Positions 30,077 through 40,389 of a stretch of 56,348 bases of DNA are shown here, piece by piece. The DNA is from Vreelandella rituensis (GTDB lineage Bacteria > Pseudomonadota > Gammaproteobacteria > Pseudomonadales > Halomonadaceae): assembly GCF_003336665.1 (NCBI RefSeq), contig NZ_QPIJ01000024.1:1-56348 (forward strand), written 5' to 3'. The position numbers and the translations under genes were made by a program. The number at the start of each line of letters is the position of its first letter. Position 1 is the first letter of the stretch. Below the pieces are notes generated by a model that worked only from the letters and a program-made list of their open reading frames with translations, did no database searches and had not been told where the DNA came from.

Positions 30077-31404
30077 CGGAGCGGGTCCTTCAGCGCCAGA
30101 AGTGGGTCGTAACCATGCTGAAGATAGTAGTTCATACCGGCAAGAACGGCTTGATAGCGGGTATTGATCAGGGCGAGGCGCTCGCGGTCGAGCCGGGCCT
30201 GGGTGGCCAGAAGGTCGGTCATCGAACCAAGGCCTTCTTCATAGCGCCGCAACGCCAGCTGGTTGGCTCTTTGTGCCGCCTCCTGGGCTTTTTGGGCCGC
30301 ATGCCAGCCAGCCCAGCCAGCTTCCCACTGGCTCATGGCGATGGCTTGCTCTTGCTGGATACGCCGCCGGGTTTCATCGAGTTCCACCCGTGCACTGCGT
30401 TCTTTAGCCTGTGACTCGGCGATTCTACCTTCACGGCCAAGACCATCAAAAAGGGTCCACTGGAGGTTGACCGCGACCAGCCATCCATCCCCGCTGGTAT
30501 TGAGTGGCTCATCGCCGTCAAGCCATTGTTGCCGGGCCAGCAGGTTCACGTTAGGCAGCCATTCGGCCCTTGAGGCTTTTACTGCGGCGCTGGCAGCCGT
30601 GGCGGCTAATTTTCTGGCTTGCAGGTCCTTTCGCGACTGAGTAGCGTCGATCCCGACGGGAGGCGCAGGTTCCGGCAAGGCGCTTGATAGCGCCACCTCT
30701 TGCTGGGGTGCGATGCCCAGCAGGCGTTTCAGCATAAGCTTTGCTTGGCGCTTTTCGGCTATCGCTTGTGCCACCCGGGCTTGGGCTGCGGCCAGCTCAG
30801 CGTCTGCCTGTTCGGTATCCAGGCGCGATGCCATGCCTTCTCGATAGCTTGCCTGGGCCAGCCTGGCGGATGCCTGAGCCGCAAGCAGCGACATTTGTGC
30901 GGTTTCCTCGCGCTGCTGCTGGCGGATGAAATTGAAATACAGGCGCGATACTTCCAGGCGGATGGCCTGTTGTCCCCATTGCTCCGCATAGCGGCGAGCA
31001 TCCACATTTAAAGCTGCGCTTTGTCGGGTCTGAATGGCATCGGCATTGAACAGCGGTTGTGTCACCTGAATGCCCGTCAGGGTGCCCTCGACCGGGCCGA
31101 AATCCCTGCGCTGGGTGGTGAGAGGTATGCCCAGGGTGGGAACCGGCACGCCGGTAATAAATGAGGAATCCGCTCTCAGCCAGGTAGCATCTGCGCTAAT
31201 GGTGGGGAGGTAGGCTTGAGCTGTCTGCTGATGAGTGGCTTCTGCGCGCTGGGTTTCAGCCGCGAGTGACTGCAGGGTGGTTGCCTGCTCCCGGGAGATA
31301 GCCAGTGCTTCCTCCAGCGACAGCGCGCTGGCGGCCTCGGGTATCAATAAAACGAACAGTATCGATGCCCATTTGAATGGCGATGGGGTTCCCTTTTTAC
31401 TCAT
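30073..31404 (-). CDS. TolC-family outer-membrane efflux protein
   Basis: 443 residues with signal peptide (FVLLIPEAASALS) and two TolC-type repeats of long coiled-coil helices (LEEALAISREQATTLQSLAAETQ; AQARLDRERLALINTRYQAVL). ATG 31404 is used because the signal peptide begins there; the longer frame to 31488 has no signal. It is first of the three-gene efflux operon, so the trio should be co-expressed. The pump substrate cannot be inferred. Confidence 0.9.
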   Translation of the reverse strand: MSKKGTPSPFKWASILFVLLIPEAASALSLEEALAISREQATTLQSLAAETQRAEATHQQTAQAYLPTISADATWLRADSSFITGVPVPTLGIPLTTQRRDFGPVEGTLTGIQVTQPLFNADAIQTRQSAALNVDARRYAEQWGQQAIRLEVSRLYFNFIRQQQREETAQMSLLAAQASARLAQASYREGMASRLDTEQADAELAAAQARVAQAIAEKRQAKLMLKRLLGIAPQQEVALSSALPEPAPPVGIDATQSRKDLQARKLAATAASAAVKASRAEWLPNVNLLARQQWLDGDEPLNTSGDGWLVAVNLQWTLFDGLGREGRIAESQAKERSARVELDETRRRIQQEQAIAMSQWEAGWAGWHAAQKAQEAAQRANQLALRRYEEGLGSMTDLLATQARLDRERLALINTRYQAVLAGMNYYLQHGYDPLLALKDPLR

Positions 31405-31537
31405 GGTCCGTGAACTTTTCTCTATTTCCTGAGTGTTTCTTCGAGCGTGTTGCTTCGAGAGTGCTTCGCCGAAAGCGCGGGGCAGCAAGTCGGCGTGTTC
31501 TGAGCGTGGGTCAAGCGGAACGGGGCGTCAAGCGGAG

Positions 31538-32404
31538 TTAGGCGCTTTCCAGCTCCTCGATCATGCGTCTTGCCGCATTCGAAAGGGTCCGGTTGGTATG
31601 CACCAGATAGCCCAGCGGGCGGTGGATCGGGGCGGTGTCTACCCCAAGCTCGATAAGCTCGCTGTCGATCATCTTTTCCGGCAGCAGGCTCCAGCCCAGC
31701 CCTACGCTGCACATCATCTTCAGCGTTTCCAGATAATTGGTCGATATACTCACCGGCAGTTGCAGGCCTGCTTCGGCGAAACGTTGCTCGATCAGCGAAC
31801 GGGTGAACGTCTTGGCTCCCGGCAGCACGCAGTTATATTGGCACAGCGCTTCCAGCGAAAGACGCCTTTGGCTTGCCAGGGGATGGTCGGCGGCGCATAC
31901 AAAGCACAATCTATCGCGCCATAACTCGACCACGTGAAGTTGCTCAAAAGGGTGGGGCGCAAGGGTTACCACGGCCATTTCCAGGGTACCGTCCAATACG
32001 CCCTGGTAGGCATGTTCGGAATCGATAAAGTGCAGGTCCAGCTCCACTTCCGGGTGACGCTGAGTGTATTGCTTTAATAGCGGGGGGAGCCGGTGCAGGC
32101 CGATGTGGTGGCTGGTGGCCAGGGTCAAGCGGCCGCCCACATGGCCTGATAGGTTGGCGAGTGCCCGGCGGCTATCTTCCACCGTGAACAGAATGTGCCG
32201 CGCCTGGGGAAGCAGCACGCTGCCTGCCTCGGTAAGCGCGATACGCCGCCCGATGCGGTCGAATAGGCGCGTGCTCAACTGAGATTCCAGGGTGGCGATG
32301 CGTTTGCTCACCGCCGGCTGGGTAAGGTGCAATTGTTCAGCGGCGCGCGAGAAGCTTTGCGTATCGGCCACGGCCAGAAAGGCTTGCAGGCTTTGGGTAT
32401 CCAT
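31538..32404 (-). CDS. LysR-family regulator divergent from leuCDB
   Basis: 288 residues: N-terminal winged helix-turn-helix (SFSRAAEQLHLTQPAVSKRIATLE) and a C-terminal effector-binding domain. It faces leuC across 133 bases, and a LysR-type T-N11-A palindrome lies six bases upstream of its ATG, so autoregulation and control of leuCDB are likely. Control of other genes cannot be excluded. ATG 32404 is preferred over 32473, which would extend across the palindrome. Confidence 0.9.
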   Translation of the reverse strand: MDTQSLQAFLAVADTQSFSRAAEQLHLTQPAVSKRIATLESQLSTRLFDRIGRRIALTEAGSVLLPQARHILFTVEDSRRALANLSGHVGGRLTLATSHHIGLHRLPPLLKQYTQRHPEVELDLHFIDSEHAYQGVLDGTLEMAVVTLAPHPFEQLHVVELWRDRLCFVCAADHPLASQRRLSLEALCQYNCVLPGAKTFTRSLIEQRFAEAGLQLPVSISTNYLETLKMMCSVGLGWSLLPEKMIDSELIELGVDTAPIHRPLGYLVHTNRTLSNAARRMIEELESA

Positions 32405-32409
32405 TTGGT

Positions 32410-32424
32410 ATTCCAGTTTGGAAT
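32410..32424. promoter_or_regulatory. LysR-type operator (T-N11-A) between lysR and leuC
   Basis: ATTCCAGTTTGGAAT is a 15-base palindrome containing T-N11-A. TTGGAA within it could also serve as a -35 for leuC. A second, shorter repeat CATG-AATAA-CATG follows at about 32431-32443. Confidence 0.6.
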
Positions 32425-32537
32425 CTAAAGCATGAATAACATGAATTGCATTTATGTGCAGCTCGCGTAACACTCAGGCATCACCGGCGCGAAGACGCTG
32501 GCAAGACACACTAGCAGGGCACCGCCCGGGAGAGCAC

Positions 32538-33995
32538 ATGTCAGGTCAAACCCTTTACGACAAACTCTGGTCGCAGCATTTGGTCAAGCAGCGTGATGAC
32601 GGCACCGCGCTGATCTACATCGACCGCCATTTGTTGCATGAAGTGACGTCTCCCCAGGCGTTCGAGGGCCTGCGCTTGGCTGGGCGCAAGCCGTGGCGCC
32701 TAGATGCCAACCTGGCGACGCCGGACCACAACGTGCCGACCACCATAAAGGAGCGCGCCGAAGGCAACGCCGGGATCAAGGACGCGACGTCCTTGATCCA
32801 GGTGCAGACGCTGGATGAAAACTGCCTGAGCTTCGGTATTGAAGAATTCAAGATCAACGACCCACGCCAAGGCATCGTGCACGTGGTAGGCCCGGAGCAG
32901 GGTGCCACGCTGCCCGGCATGACAGTGGTATGCGGCGATTCGCATACCGCGACTCATGGGGCCTTCGGTGCTCTGGCGCACGGTATCGGCACCTCGGAAG
33001 TCGAGCATGTGCTGGCGACCCAGTGCCTGCTGGCGCAGAAAATGAAGAACATGCAGGTGCGTGTCGAGGGTGAGCTGGGCACCGGCGTTACCGCCAAGGA
33101 CGTCGTCTTGGCCATTATCGGCAAGATCGGTACCGCGGGCGGCACCGGTTATGCAATTGAATTCGCCGGTGACGCCATTGCCTCGCTTTCCATGGAAGGC
33201 CGCATGACCGTGTGCAACATGGCCATCGAAGCGGGTGCCCGGGTGGGCCTGATCGCCGTCGACGACACCACCATCGATTACCTGGCGGAGCGCCCTTATT
33301 CACCCAGGGGCGAGCAGTGGACGGCGGCGGTCGTCGATTGGCGCCATCTGGTATCCGATGACGACGCAGCCTTCGACAAGGTGGTTACCTTGAAGGCCGA
33401 GGACATCGAGCCTCAAGTGAGCTGGGGAACCAGCCCGGAAATGGTCACGGGTATCTCCGGTCAGGTGCCCGACCCCGCTGCGGCTTCCGATGAAACCGTG
33501 CAGCGCAGCCATGCACGAGCGCTGGAATACATGGGGCTTTCGGCCAATCAGAAGATCACCGATATCAAGCTGGACAAGGTATTCATCGGCTCCTGTACCA
33601 ACTCGCGGATCGAAGACCTGCGTGAAGCGGCCAAGGTGGCACGTGGCAAGAAGGTTGCCGATTCGATCATGTTGGCGATGGTGGTGCCGGGGTCGGGTCT
33701 GGTCAAGCGTCAGGCGGAAGCGGAAGGGCTCGACAAGATATTCATCGAAGCGGGCTTTGAATGGCGCGAGCCGGGCTGTTCCATGTGCCTTGCGATGAAC
33801 GCCGACAAGCTGGGCGCCGGTGAGCACTGTGCTTCCACGTCCAACCGTAATTTCGAAAGTCGCCAAGGCTACGGCGGGCGCACGCATCTGGTCAGCCCGG
33901 CCATGGCCGCCGCCGCCGCTATCGCCGGACATTTCGTGGATGTGCGTGGGCTCGATAGCGCCGCCAATGACCCCACTCTCGTCAAGGAGGCCTGA
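32538..33995 (+). CDS. leuC: 3-isopropylmalate dehydratase large subunit
   Basis: Isomerises 2-isopropylmalate to 3-isopropylmalate in leucine synthesis with LeuD. The 485-residue product has the aconitase-type 4Fe-4S cysteines in [11 protein letters not shown] and [10 protein letters not shown] and the start [12 protein letters not shown] longer frame to 32454 is rejected because ATG 32538 matches the family start. leuD follows after three bases. Confidence 0.97.
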   Translation: MSGQTLYDKLWSQHLVKQRDDGTALIYIDRHLLHEVTSPQAFEGLRLAGRKPWRLDANLATPDHNVPTTIKERAEGNAGIKDATSLIQVQTLDENCLSFGIEEFKINDPRQGIVHVVGPEQGATLPGMTVVCGDSHTATHGAFGALAHGIGTSEVEHVLATQCLLAQKMKNMQVRVEGELGTGVTAKDVVLAIIGKIGTAGGTGYAIEFAGDAIASLSMEGRMTVCNMAIEAGARVGLIAVDDTTIDYLAERPYSPRGEQWTAAVVDWRHLVSDDDAAFDKVVTLKAEDIEPQVSWGTSPEMVTGISGQVPDPAAASDETVQRSHARALEYMGLSANQKITDIKLDKVFIGSCTNSRIEDLREAAKVARGKKVADSIMLAMVVPGSGLVKRQAEAEGLDKIFIEAGFEWREPGCSMCLAMNADKLGAGEHCASTSNRNFESRQGYGGRTHLVSPAMAAAAAIAGHFVDVRGLDSAANDPTLVKEA

Positions 33996-33998
33996 ACC

Positions 33999-34655
33999 AT
34001 GCAAAAATTCGAACGCTTAGAAGGCTTGGTGGCGCCGCTCGATCGAGCCAATGTCGACACCGACCTGATCATTCCCAAGCAGTTTTTAAAATCTATCAAG
34101 CGCACCGGGTTCGGGGTCAATCTGTTCGATGACCTGCGTTATCTGGATGAAGGCTATCCCGGCCAGGATATCGCCGGCCGCCCCTTGAATCCGGATTTCG
34201 TGCTCAATCAACCCCGCTACCAGGGCGCCAGTGTCTTGCTTGCGCGGCGCAATTTCGGTTGTGGCAGTTCGCGTGAACATGCTCCCTGGGCGCTGGAGGA
34301 TTTCGGCTTCAAGGTGGTGATTGCGCCGAGTTTCGCCGATATCTTCTACAATAATGCGTTCAAGAACGGCATCTTACTGGTGACCTTGGCCGAAGAAGAG
34401 ATCGATCGGCTATTCCAGGAAGTCGAGCCTAACGAAGGCTATCGCCTGGATATTGACCTGGAAAACCAGCGTCTGATCACGCCCTCCGGTGAAGTGCTCG
34501 AATTTGACGTGGATGCCTTCCGCAAGCACTGCCTGCTGGAAGGGCTCGACGACATCGGCCTTACCTTGAAGGACGAAGGCGCCATTCGTACGTTTGAAGC
34601 TCGCCACCGCGTCCAACGGCCCTGGCTGTTCCGCGAAACCATGAAGGTTGGCTGA
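33999..34655 (+). CDS. leuD: 3-isopropylmalate dehydratase small subunit
   Basis: 218 residues, partner of LeuC. Family motif [15 protein letters not shown] and the start region [13 protein letters not shown] are present. AAGGAGG precedes the start. Confidence 0.97.
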   Translation: MQKFERLEGLVAPLDRANVDTDLIIPKQFLKSIKRTGFGVNLFDDLRYLDEGYPGQDIAGRPLNPDFVLNQPRYQGASVLLARRNFGCGSSREHAPWALEDFGFKVVIAPSFADIFYNNAFKNGILLVTLAEEEIDRLFQEVEPNEGYRLDIDLENQRLITPSGEVLEFDVDAFRKHCLLEGLDDIGLTLKDEGAIRTFEARHRVQRPWLFRETMKVG

Positions 34656-34713
34656 TGCCTGAATCGCTGAATTCTATTAAGAGTTTTCAAGGAATTTAAT
34701 TTAAGGAACCAGG

Positions 34714-35793
34714 ATGATACGCAAGATTTTGCTTTTGCCGGGTGATGGTATCGGTCCGGAAATCAGTCTTCAGGCATCGCGCCTGCTGGCGGCTTGCCAG
34801 GAAGCCGGCTTGGATATCGCCGTGGAAGAGGCGCTGGTGGGGGGCGCGGCCTATGACGCCCATCTGGACCCCTTGCCTCCGGAAACCTTGCAGAAAGCCA
34901 AGGACGCCGATGCGATTCTGCTGGGCGCCGTGGGCGGCCCCAAGTGGGATACGTTGGAAGATCTTTCCAAACGCCCGGAAAAAGGCTTGCTGGGGCTGCG
35001 CAAGCACTTGGGTCTGTTCGGTAATCTGCGCCCGGCGATTCTGTATCCGCAGCTGGCCGAGGCATCCTCGCTCAAGCCCGAGATCGTCTCCGGCCTGGAT
35101 ATCATGATCGTGCGCGAGCTCACCGGGGGTATCTATTTCGGTCAGCCGCGCGGCATCGAAATGCGCGACGGTGAGCGCGTAGGCTTCAATACCTACGTGT
35201 ATTCCGAATCCGAAATCGAGCGTATCGGGCGCGTCGCCTTCAAGATGGCGCGTAAACGCGGCAAAAAGCTATGCTCGGTGGACAAGGCCAACGTTCTGGA
35301 AGTCACCATTCTGTGGCGTGAAGTCATGAACCGCTTGGCTTCGGAATATCCGGATGTCGAGCTTTCGCACATGTACGTGGATAACGCCGCGATGCAGCTG
35401 GTGCGCGCGCCCAAGCAATTCGATGTGATCGTCACCGGCAACATGTTCGGCGACATTCTCTCGGATGCCGCCGCCATGCTGACCGGTTCCATCGGCATGC
35501 TGCCTTCGGCATCGCTCAATGAAAGCGGTCAGGGCATGTACGAACCCTGCCACGGCAGCGCCCCGGATATCGCCGGGAAGAACGTGGCCAACCCCTTGGC
35601 GATGATGCTGTCGGTGGCCATGATGCTGCGTTATTCGCTCAGTGAGCCGGCATTGGCCGAGCGTATCGAGGCAGCCGTGGGTCAGGTGCTGGATGGTGGT
35701 CTGCGTACCGCGGATATTGCCTCTGAAGGCATGCGGACGGTTTCCACCGACGCCATGGGCGATGCGGTATTGGCGGCTTTCGCTCGAGGCTGA
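34714..35793 (+). CDS. leuB: 3-isopropylmalate dehydrogenase
   Basis: NAD-dependent oxidative decarboxylation giving 2-oxoisocaproate. The 359-residue product has the family motifs [11 protein letters not shown], the KANVLEVT lysine segment, and the nucleotide-adjacent [13 protein letters not shown]. It completes leuCDB; leuA is not in the window. Confidence 0.97.
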   Translation: MIRKILLLPGDGIGPEISLQASRLLAACQEAGLDIAVEEALVGGAAYDAHLDPLPPETLQKAKDADAILLGAVGGPKWDTLEDLSKRPEKGLLGLRKHLGLFGNLRPAILYPQLAEASSLKPEIVSGLDIMIVRELTGGIYFGQPRGIEMRDGERVGFNTYVYSESEIERIGRVAFKMARKRGKKLCSVDKANVLEVTILWREVMNRLASEYPDVELSHMYVDNAAMQLVRAPKQFDVIVTGNMFGDILSDAAAMLTGSIGMLPSASLNESGQGMYEPCHGSAPDIAGKNVANPLAMMLSVAMMLRYSLSEPALAERIEAAVGQVLDGGLRTADIASEGMRTVSTDAMGDAVLAAFARG

Positions 35794-35875
35794 TTGCGCT
35801 TTTAGTGACCCAGTAACAACAGGGTAGCGACGAATGCACGCCACGGGGCCTTCTGCGAGATCGCCCTGGGGTGTG

Positions 35876-35881
35876 TATAAT
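35876..35881 (+). promoter_or_regulatory. Candidate -10 element of asd
   Basis: A perfect TATAAT sits 32 bases before the asd ATG. No good -35 is present, so the promoter may be activator dependent or read-through from leuB may dominate. Confidence 0.4.
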
Positions 35882-35912
35882 GCAGCTTTCATTCTTTGCT
35901 GGAGGGCTTCAC

Positions 35913-37025
35913 ATGTTGAAAGTCGGTTTCGTCGGATGGCGTGGCATGGTGGGTTCGGTACTGATGCAACGCATGCAGGAAGATGGTGACTTCAATGGCA
36001 TCGAGCCGGTGTTCTTCACCACCTCCCAAGTGGGGCAGCCGGGGCCTGATGTCGGCGTCGACGTACCTGCGCTGAAGGATGCCTTTGCCATTGATGAGCT
36101 CAAGGCGCTGGATGTGATCATTACCTGCCAAGGGGGTGATTACACCGGTGAGGTCTACGCTAAACTGCGCAAGAGCGGCTGGCAGGGCTATTGGATCGAT
36201 GCCGCGAGTACGCTGCGCATGGAGGATGAAGCCACCATCGTGCTCGACCCGGTCAATCGCAAGGTGATCGACGATCAGCTGGCCAAGGGCGCCAAGACGT
36301 TCGTGGGCGGCAACTGCACCGTCAGCCTGATGCTGATGGGCCTGGGCGGGCTGTTCGAGGCCGATATGATCGAGTGGATGACCTCGATGACCTATCAGGC
36401 GGCCTCCGGTTCCGGCGCCAAGCACATGCGTGAACTGCTCAACCAGATGGGCGCACTGCGTGACAGCGTCGGCAATGAACTTGCCGATCCGTCCAGCGCC
36501 ATCTTGGATATCGATCGCAAGGTGACGGCAGCCATGCGTAGCAGTGAGTTTCCCACCGATAACTTCGCCGCGCCGCTGGCGGGTAGCCTGTTGCCCTGGA
36601 TCGACACCAAGCTCGAAAACGGCCAGAGCCGTGAAGAGTGGAAAGCCGGTGTCGAAAGCAACAAGATCCTCGGCCTGCGCGACAACCCGGTGCCTATCGA
36701 CGGTCTCTGCGTGCGTGTCGGCGCCATGCGCTCGCACAGCCAGGCCTTTACCATCAAGCTCAGGCAGGACGTGCCGCTGGATGAGATCGAAGATCGTATC
36801 GCCAGCCACAATGAGTGGGTCAAGGTCATTGCCAACGACAAGGATGCCACCATCAAGGGTCTGACGCCGTCAGCCGTTACCGGCACCCTGGATGTACCGG
36901 TAGGGCGTCTGCGCAAGTTGGCCATGGGGGGAGAATACCTTTCTGCCTTTACCGCCGGCGACCAGCTTTTGTGGGGTGCTGCGGAGCCGCTCAAGCGGAT
37001 GCTGAAAATCCTGCGCGAGCAGTAA
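35913..37025 (+). CDS. asd: Aspartate-semialdehyde dehydrogenase
   Basis: Reduces aspartyl phosphate to aspartate semialdehyde for Lys, Thr, Met and diaminopimelate. The 370-residue product is of the gram-negative type: start [20 protein letters not shown], active-site Cys in [14 protein letters not shown] lies upstream of ATG 35913. The order leuB-asd-fimV is conserved in Pseudomonas, but the usg paralogue often found between asd and fimV is missing. Confidence 0.97.
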   Translation: MLKVGFVGWRGMVGSVLMQRMQEDGDFNGIEPVFFTTSQVGQPGPDVGVDVPALKDAFAIDELKALDVIITCQGGDYTGEVYAKLRKSGWQGYWIDAASTLRMEDEATIVLDPVNRKVIDDQLAKGAKTFVGGNCTVSLMLMGLGGLFEADMIEWMTSMTYQAASGSGAKHMRELLNQMGALRDSVGNELADPSSAILDIDRKVTAAMRSSEFPTDNFAAPLAGSLLPWIDTKLENGQSREEWKAGVESNKILGLRDNPVPIDGLCVRVGAMRSHSQAFTIKLRQDVPLDEIEDRIASHNEWVKVIANDKDATIKGLTPSAVTGTLDVPVGRLRKLAMGGEYLSAFTAGDQLLWGAAEPLKRMLKILREQ

Positions 37026-37071
37026 TCGGCTGATTTTTTAGCAAATAAGCATGAGCTAGCGTCGACCAGTC

Positions 37072-37106
37072 AAAACGGAGAGCTGACAAGGTTCTCCGTT
37101 TTTTTA
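37072..37106 (+). terminator. Rho-independent terminator after asd
   Basis: AAAACGGAGA ... TCTCCGTTTT, a 10-bp stem with an 11-base loop running into a T-tract. Confidence 0.88.
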
Positions 37107-37231
37107 TGCGTTTCAGTCCCCGAGTATGATAAAACTAATTCAAAATCTTCAAGATTCTTTCAAGTCGATTGTTTACGAAAGGCAGCTGTTTTGCAGAGAC
37201 AGACGTTGAATTGTTACTCCAAGGGATGTTC

Positions 37232-39433
37232 ATGAGACATACGTTTACGTTCGCCATGCTGTTGGTACTGCTGTCCACCAGCCCGTTGGTCATGGGGCTG
37301 GGTCTGGGGCAGGCCACAGTGCAATCCCCACTCAATACGCCATTGAAGGCGTCGATTCCGCTGATTGATACCAGTGGTTTTGACGTCGAGCAATTACGCG
37401 TGCAGATAGCCGATAAGCGGGATTTCGAGGCAATCGGCTTGTCGCGTACGCCGCTGGCGGCCAGCGTTCGGGCGAATATCAGCCGCGAACAGGGCGAGTG
37501 GCAGGTGCAGCTTTCCACACAGCGCCCCGTGAACGATCCTTGGCTGGACCTCTTGCTGTATCTGGATTCTCCCCAGGGACGACAGATGCGCGAAGTCACC
37601 TTGCTGCTTGACCCGCCGGACTATGCATCCATGCCTTCCTTGGAAGAAGGCTCGCCTCAAGCATCCCCTGATGCCTCGGTATCGCCAAGCGCTTCGATAT
37701 CACCCAGTGCTTCGGCATCGCGCTCCACCACTGCGTCGGTTGCCCAGCCTTCCTCATCGGCTAGCCGGGCGCCTGGTCGCCAAGCGGCGGGCAGTGCCTA
37801 TATCAGCCGGGGCGATACATTATGGAGCGTGGCGGAGCGCCTGCGCCCGGCTGAGGCCAGCGTTCAGCAGATGATGATTGCCTTGCTCGAAGCCAACCCC
37901 GAGGTGTTCCCCTCCGGCAATATCCATGAAATGCGCGAAGGGCTTACCTTGGAGGTGCCGCAGCCAAGCCGGGTAACGGCCCGCTCTCCCGAGTCGGCGG
38001 CCGGGACCATTCAGGCGATGAACCAGGCCTGGACTCGTCGGGACGGCGGTACTCCCGAGGCGGTGCCGCTACCTGCCGTGCAGACATCCGAGCCAATACA
38101 GCTGAGTGAGACGGCGATTGCCGCTTCAATGGCGCTGGCAGGGGTAGTCCAATCAGAGCAGGTGCCTGAAGCGCCGAGCAGGGAGGCGCTTGCAGAAGAG
38201 CGGGCGCGTCTGGCTGATCTTGAACAACGCTGGGAGGAAAGCCAGGCAACCATTCAAAGCTTGCTTACGGAACGTGAGTCGCTGCATGAGGAAGTCGATC
38301 AGCTGCATGGGCTACTTTTCACGCTGCGCGAGGAATTGGACGCCTTGGCCACGGCTCCCCCGAAAGTCGCCCAGGCCACTCAGGATGACCCTTGGTGGCA
38401 GGCGGGAGCAGCGCTCTTGCAGCGCTATCAGTGGTGGGTAGCCGCAATCGCCATTGCGCTCCTGCTGGCGCTATTGGCGGTGCTGCGCCGCCGTCGCGAT
38501 ACCTGGGAAGAACCAGTGGTCGCCGGGCCTGATGCGTCAAGAAGCGAGCCCCAGGTGTCGGGTTCCGGGGTTTCCAGTTCGGCAAGAAGTGCGACCTCAT
38601 CGATACACGCCCGGAACGAGGCGCAAGCGACGCCTTCCACAATAGTCCCTGCATCACAAACCGAGGCGTTGTTGCATGACGAAGCGCCGGGTATGAGTGT
38701 TGCGGACGACTACGCAGCATTTGATGATCGAGACGAGACGGCGCCTTCCGCACACGGCGAAGCTGCTGTCGAGCCCGAGCCTCTCACCGAAACTCCTTTG
38801 CAATGGGACGATAGCGAGACACCGCTGGACAGAACCCAAGCGGCCGGCTTGGCGGAACAGAACCGTCGCCGCCGATACACGCTGCAAAACGTCGATACCT
38901 TCGCCATGGAGGCTGATCCGCTGTCTCAGCCAAAGGCGGCACCCATGAAAGCGCTGTTACACGAAATGTCGATGGACCAAATGTCTCCAGTGTCGACGGC
39001 TGAAAAGCCTTCGGAGCCTCTTGATGAGCGGTCGGTAACAGAGCCATCTGTGGGATCGGAAACGCCTGAGGCGCCAGCGCCGGTCAATCAGGACCGCGCG
39101 CGCATGGTCGATTATGAGCCGCCCGTGCTAAGCAGCGAGGAGACGGTGCGGGAAGAAACCCCCATGCAGCCGACGATCGACTTCACGTCGGAGTCTCGTT
39201 CGCCCGAGGCTCCTGCCCTGAACGCCCGGCCGCCAGAAAAAACGCAGGGGCAGTCTTACGCCTATGACACAAAGGGTTTCGGTGGTCAGCCGGAGGTCGA
39301 TTGGGAAATTGAAGAGGTGGCATTCGACGCGCGTGATCTGGATAATGGCCAGCCGGCCGATAAACCCAAAGCCGATTCTTCGCGCCACTCCCGTGATGCG
39401 CCGCCTGCCTACAGACCCGATGCCAAGCAATGA
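37232..39433 (+). CDS. fimV: FimV-like LysM membrane protein
   Basis: 733 residues. Signal peptide (FAMLLVLLSTSPLVMG), the FimV N-terminal periplasmic domain (LGQATVQSPLNTPLKASIPL), a Ser/Ala-rich linker, a LysM domain (~188-242), a coiled coil with EERARLADLEQRWEE (~310-370) and a single transmembrane helix near 400-420. The rest is a long, acidic and low-complexity cytoplasmic region. FimV organises poles and type IV pilus or secretion machines in relatives. I do not recognise the usual C-terminal FimV/TPR domain, so this may be a shortened version. Start ATG 37232 is taken because AAGGG lies six bases upstream. Confidence 0.85.
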   Translation: MRHTFTFAMLLVLLSTSPLVMGLGLGQATVQSPLNTPLKASIPLIDTSGFDVEQLRVQIADKRDFEAIGLSRTPLAASVRANISREQGEWQVQLSTQRPVNDPWLDLLLYLDSPQGRQMREVTLLLDPPDYASMPSLEEGSPQASPDASVSPSASISPSASASRSTTASVAQPSSSASRAPGRQAAGSAYISRGDTLWSVAERLRPAEASVQQMMIALLEANPEVFPSGNIHEMREGLTLEVPQPSRVTARSPESAAGTIQAMNQAWTRRDGGTPEAVPLPAVQTSEPIQLSETAIAASMALAGVVQSEQVPEAPSREALAEERARLADLEQRWEESQATIQSLLTERESLHEEVDQLHGLLFTLREELDALATAPPKVAQATQDDPWWQAGAALLQRYQWWVAAIAIALLLALLAVLRRRRDTWEEPVVAGPDASRSEPQVSGSGVSSSARSATSSIHARNEAQATPSTIVPASQTEALLHDEAPGMSVADDYAAFDDRDETAPSAHGEAAVEPEPLTETPLQWDDSETPLDRTQAAGLAEQNRRRRYTLQNVDTFAMEADPLSQPKAAPMKALLHEMSMDQMSPVSTAEKPSEPLDERSVTEPSVGSETPEAPAPVNQDRARMVDYEPPVLSSEETVREETPMQPTIDFTSESRSPEAPALNARPPEKTQGQSYAYDTKGFGGQPEVDWEIEEVAFDARDLDNGQPADKPKADSSRHSRDAPPAYRPDAKQ

Positions 39434-40389
39434 ACCAGATATACCATCTCGATGAACATCAACCGCTTCCAGGGCGTCTAGCCATGGGGGTGGAATATGA
39501 CGGCAGTGCCTATTGCGGCTTTCAGCGGTTGACCCATGCCGCCTCGGTTCAGGCCTCTCTGGAAAAGGCCTTGACGCATATCGCCAATGCCCCGGTGCGC
39601 GTGAAGGCCAGCGGGCGAACGGACACCGGCGTGCACGCCACGCGTCAGGTGATGCACTTCGACCCTCCGACGGCGCGTTCGGAAAAAGCCTGGGTCTTCG
39701 GCGTCAATTCCAAGCTGCCGCGGGACATCGCGGTGCGTTGGGTCAAGGCGGTGCCGGATACCTTCCACTCGCGCTTCGATGCCCTGGGGCGACGCTACCG
39801 CTACATCCTGCTCAACCAGATGAGCCGGCCGGTGCTCGAGCGAGCCAACGTCACCTGGTGTCGTGACCACTTGAATGCCGAGGCCATGCATATCGCCGCC
39901 CAGGTGTTGGTGGGTGAGCATGATTTCACAAGCTTTCGTGCGGCGGGCTGCCAATCGCGCACGCCTTGGCGGCACCTGCATTTCATCGATGTCAAACGCC
40001 ATGGCCCGTTGGTGGTGGTGGATGTGCAAGGTAACGCCTTCTTGCATCACATGATTCGTAATATCGTCGGCGCCTTGGTGACGGTAGGGCGCGAAGAGCA
40101 GGGCACCGACTACCTTGCTCGACTGCTGGCCTTGAAGGACCGTCGGCAGGCGGACGTGACGGCACCCGGCTGCGGGCTGCACTTCGTCGATTCACTCTAC
40201 GACGAGCGTTTCGACTTGCCCAAGGAATTATTGGGGCCTAATTTGCTGGCGTTTCTGGGCGAGCGGACGGGTGAGCGTGGCCTGCCGGATTGTCCCCTGG
40301 TGACGTCTCGCCGCGAAAGATCAACGGTTGAGCGGGGCAAAACGCTTGAAGGAGGGCAGTATGAGCCAACCCGAAAAGATATGGGCTAG
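39430..40389 (+). CDS. truA: tRNA pseudouridine synthase A
   Basis: Modifies U38-U40 in the tRNA anticodon arm. 319 residues, with the catalytic Asp in SGRTDTGVHATRQ and the family segments VEYDGSAYCGFQR and NAFLHHMIRNIVG. The C-terminus is ~50 residues longer than in E. coli and overlaps trpF by 29 bases. The ATG overlaps the fimV stop. Confidence 0.96.
   Translation: MNQIYHLDEHQPLPGRLAMGVEYDGSAYCGFQRLTHAASVQASLEKALTHIANAPVRVKASGRTDTGVHATRQVMHFDPPTARSEKAWVFGVNSKLPRDIAVRWVKAVPDTFHSRFDALGRRYRYILLNQMSRPVLERANVTWCRDHLNAEAMHIAAQVLVGEHDFTSFRAAGCQSRTPWRHLHFIDVKRHGPLVVVDVQGNAFLHHMIRNIVGALVTVGREEQGTDYLARLLALKDRRQADVTAPGCGLHFVDSLYDERFDLPKELLGPNLLAFLGERTGERGLPDCPLVTSRRERSTVERGKTLEGGQYEPTRKDMG

Noticed and set aside
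35889..36809. Minus-strand frame opposite asd
   Set aside because: Shadow of asd; no recognisable domain.
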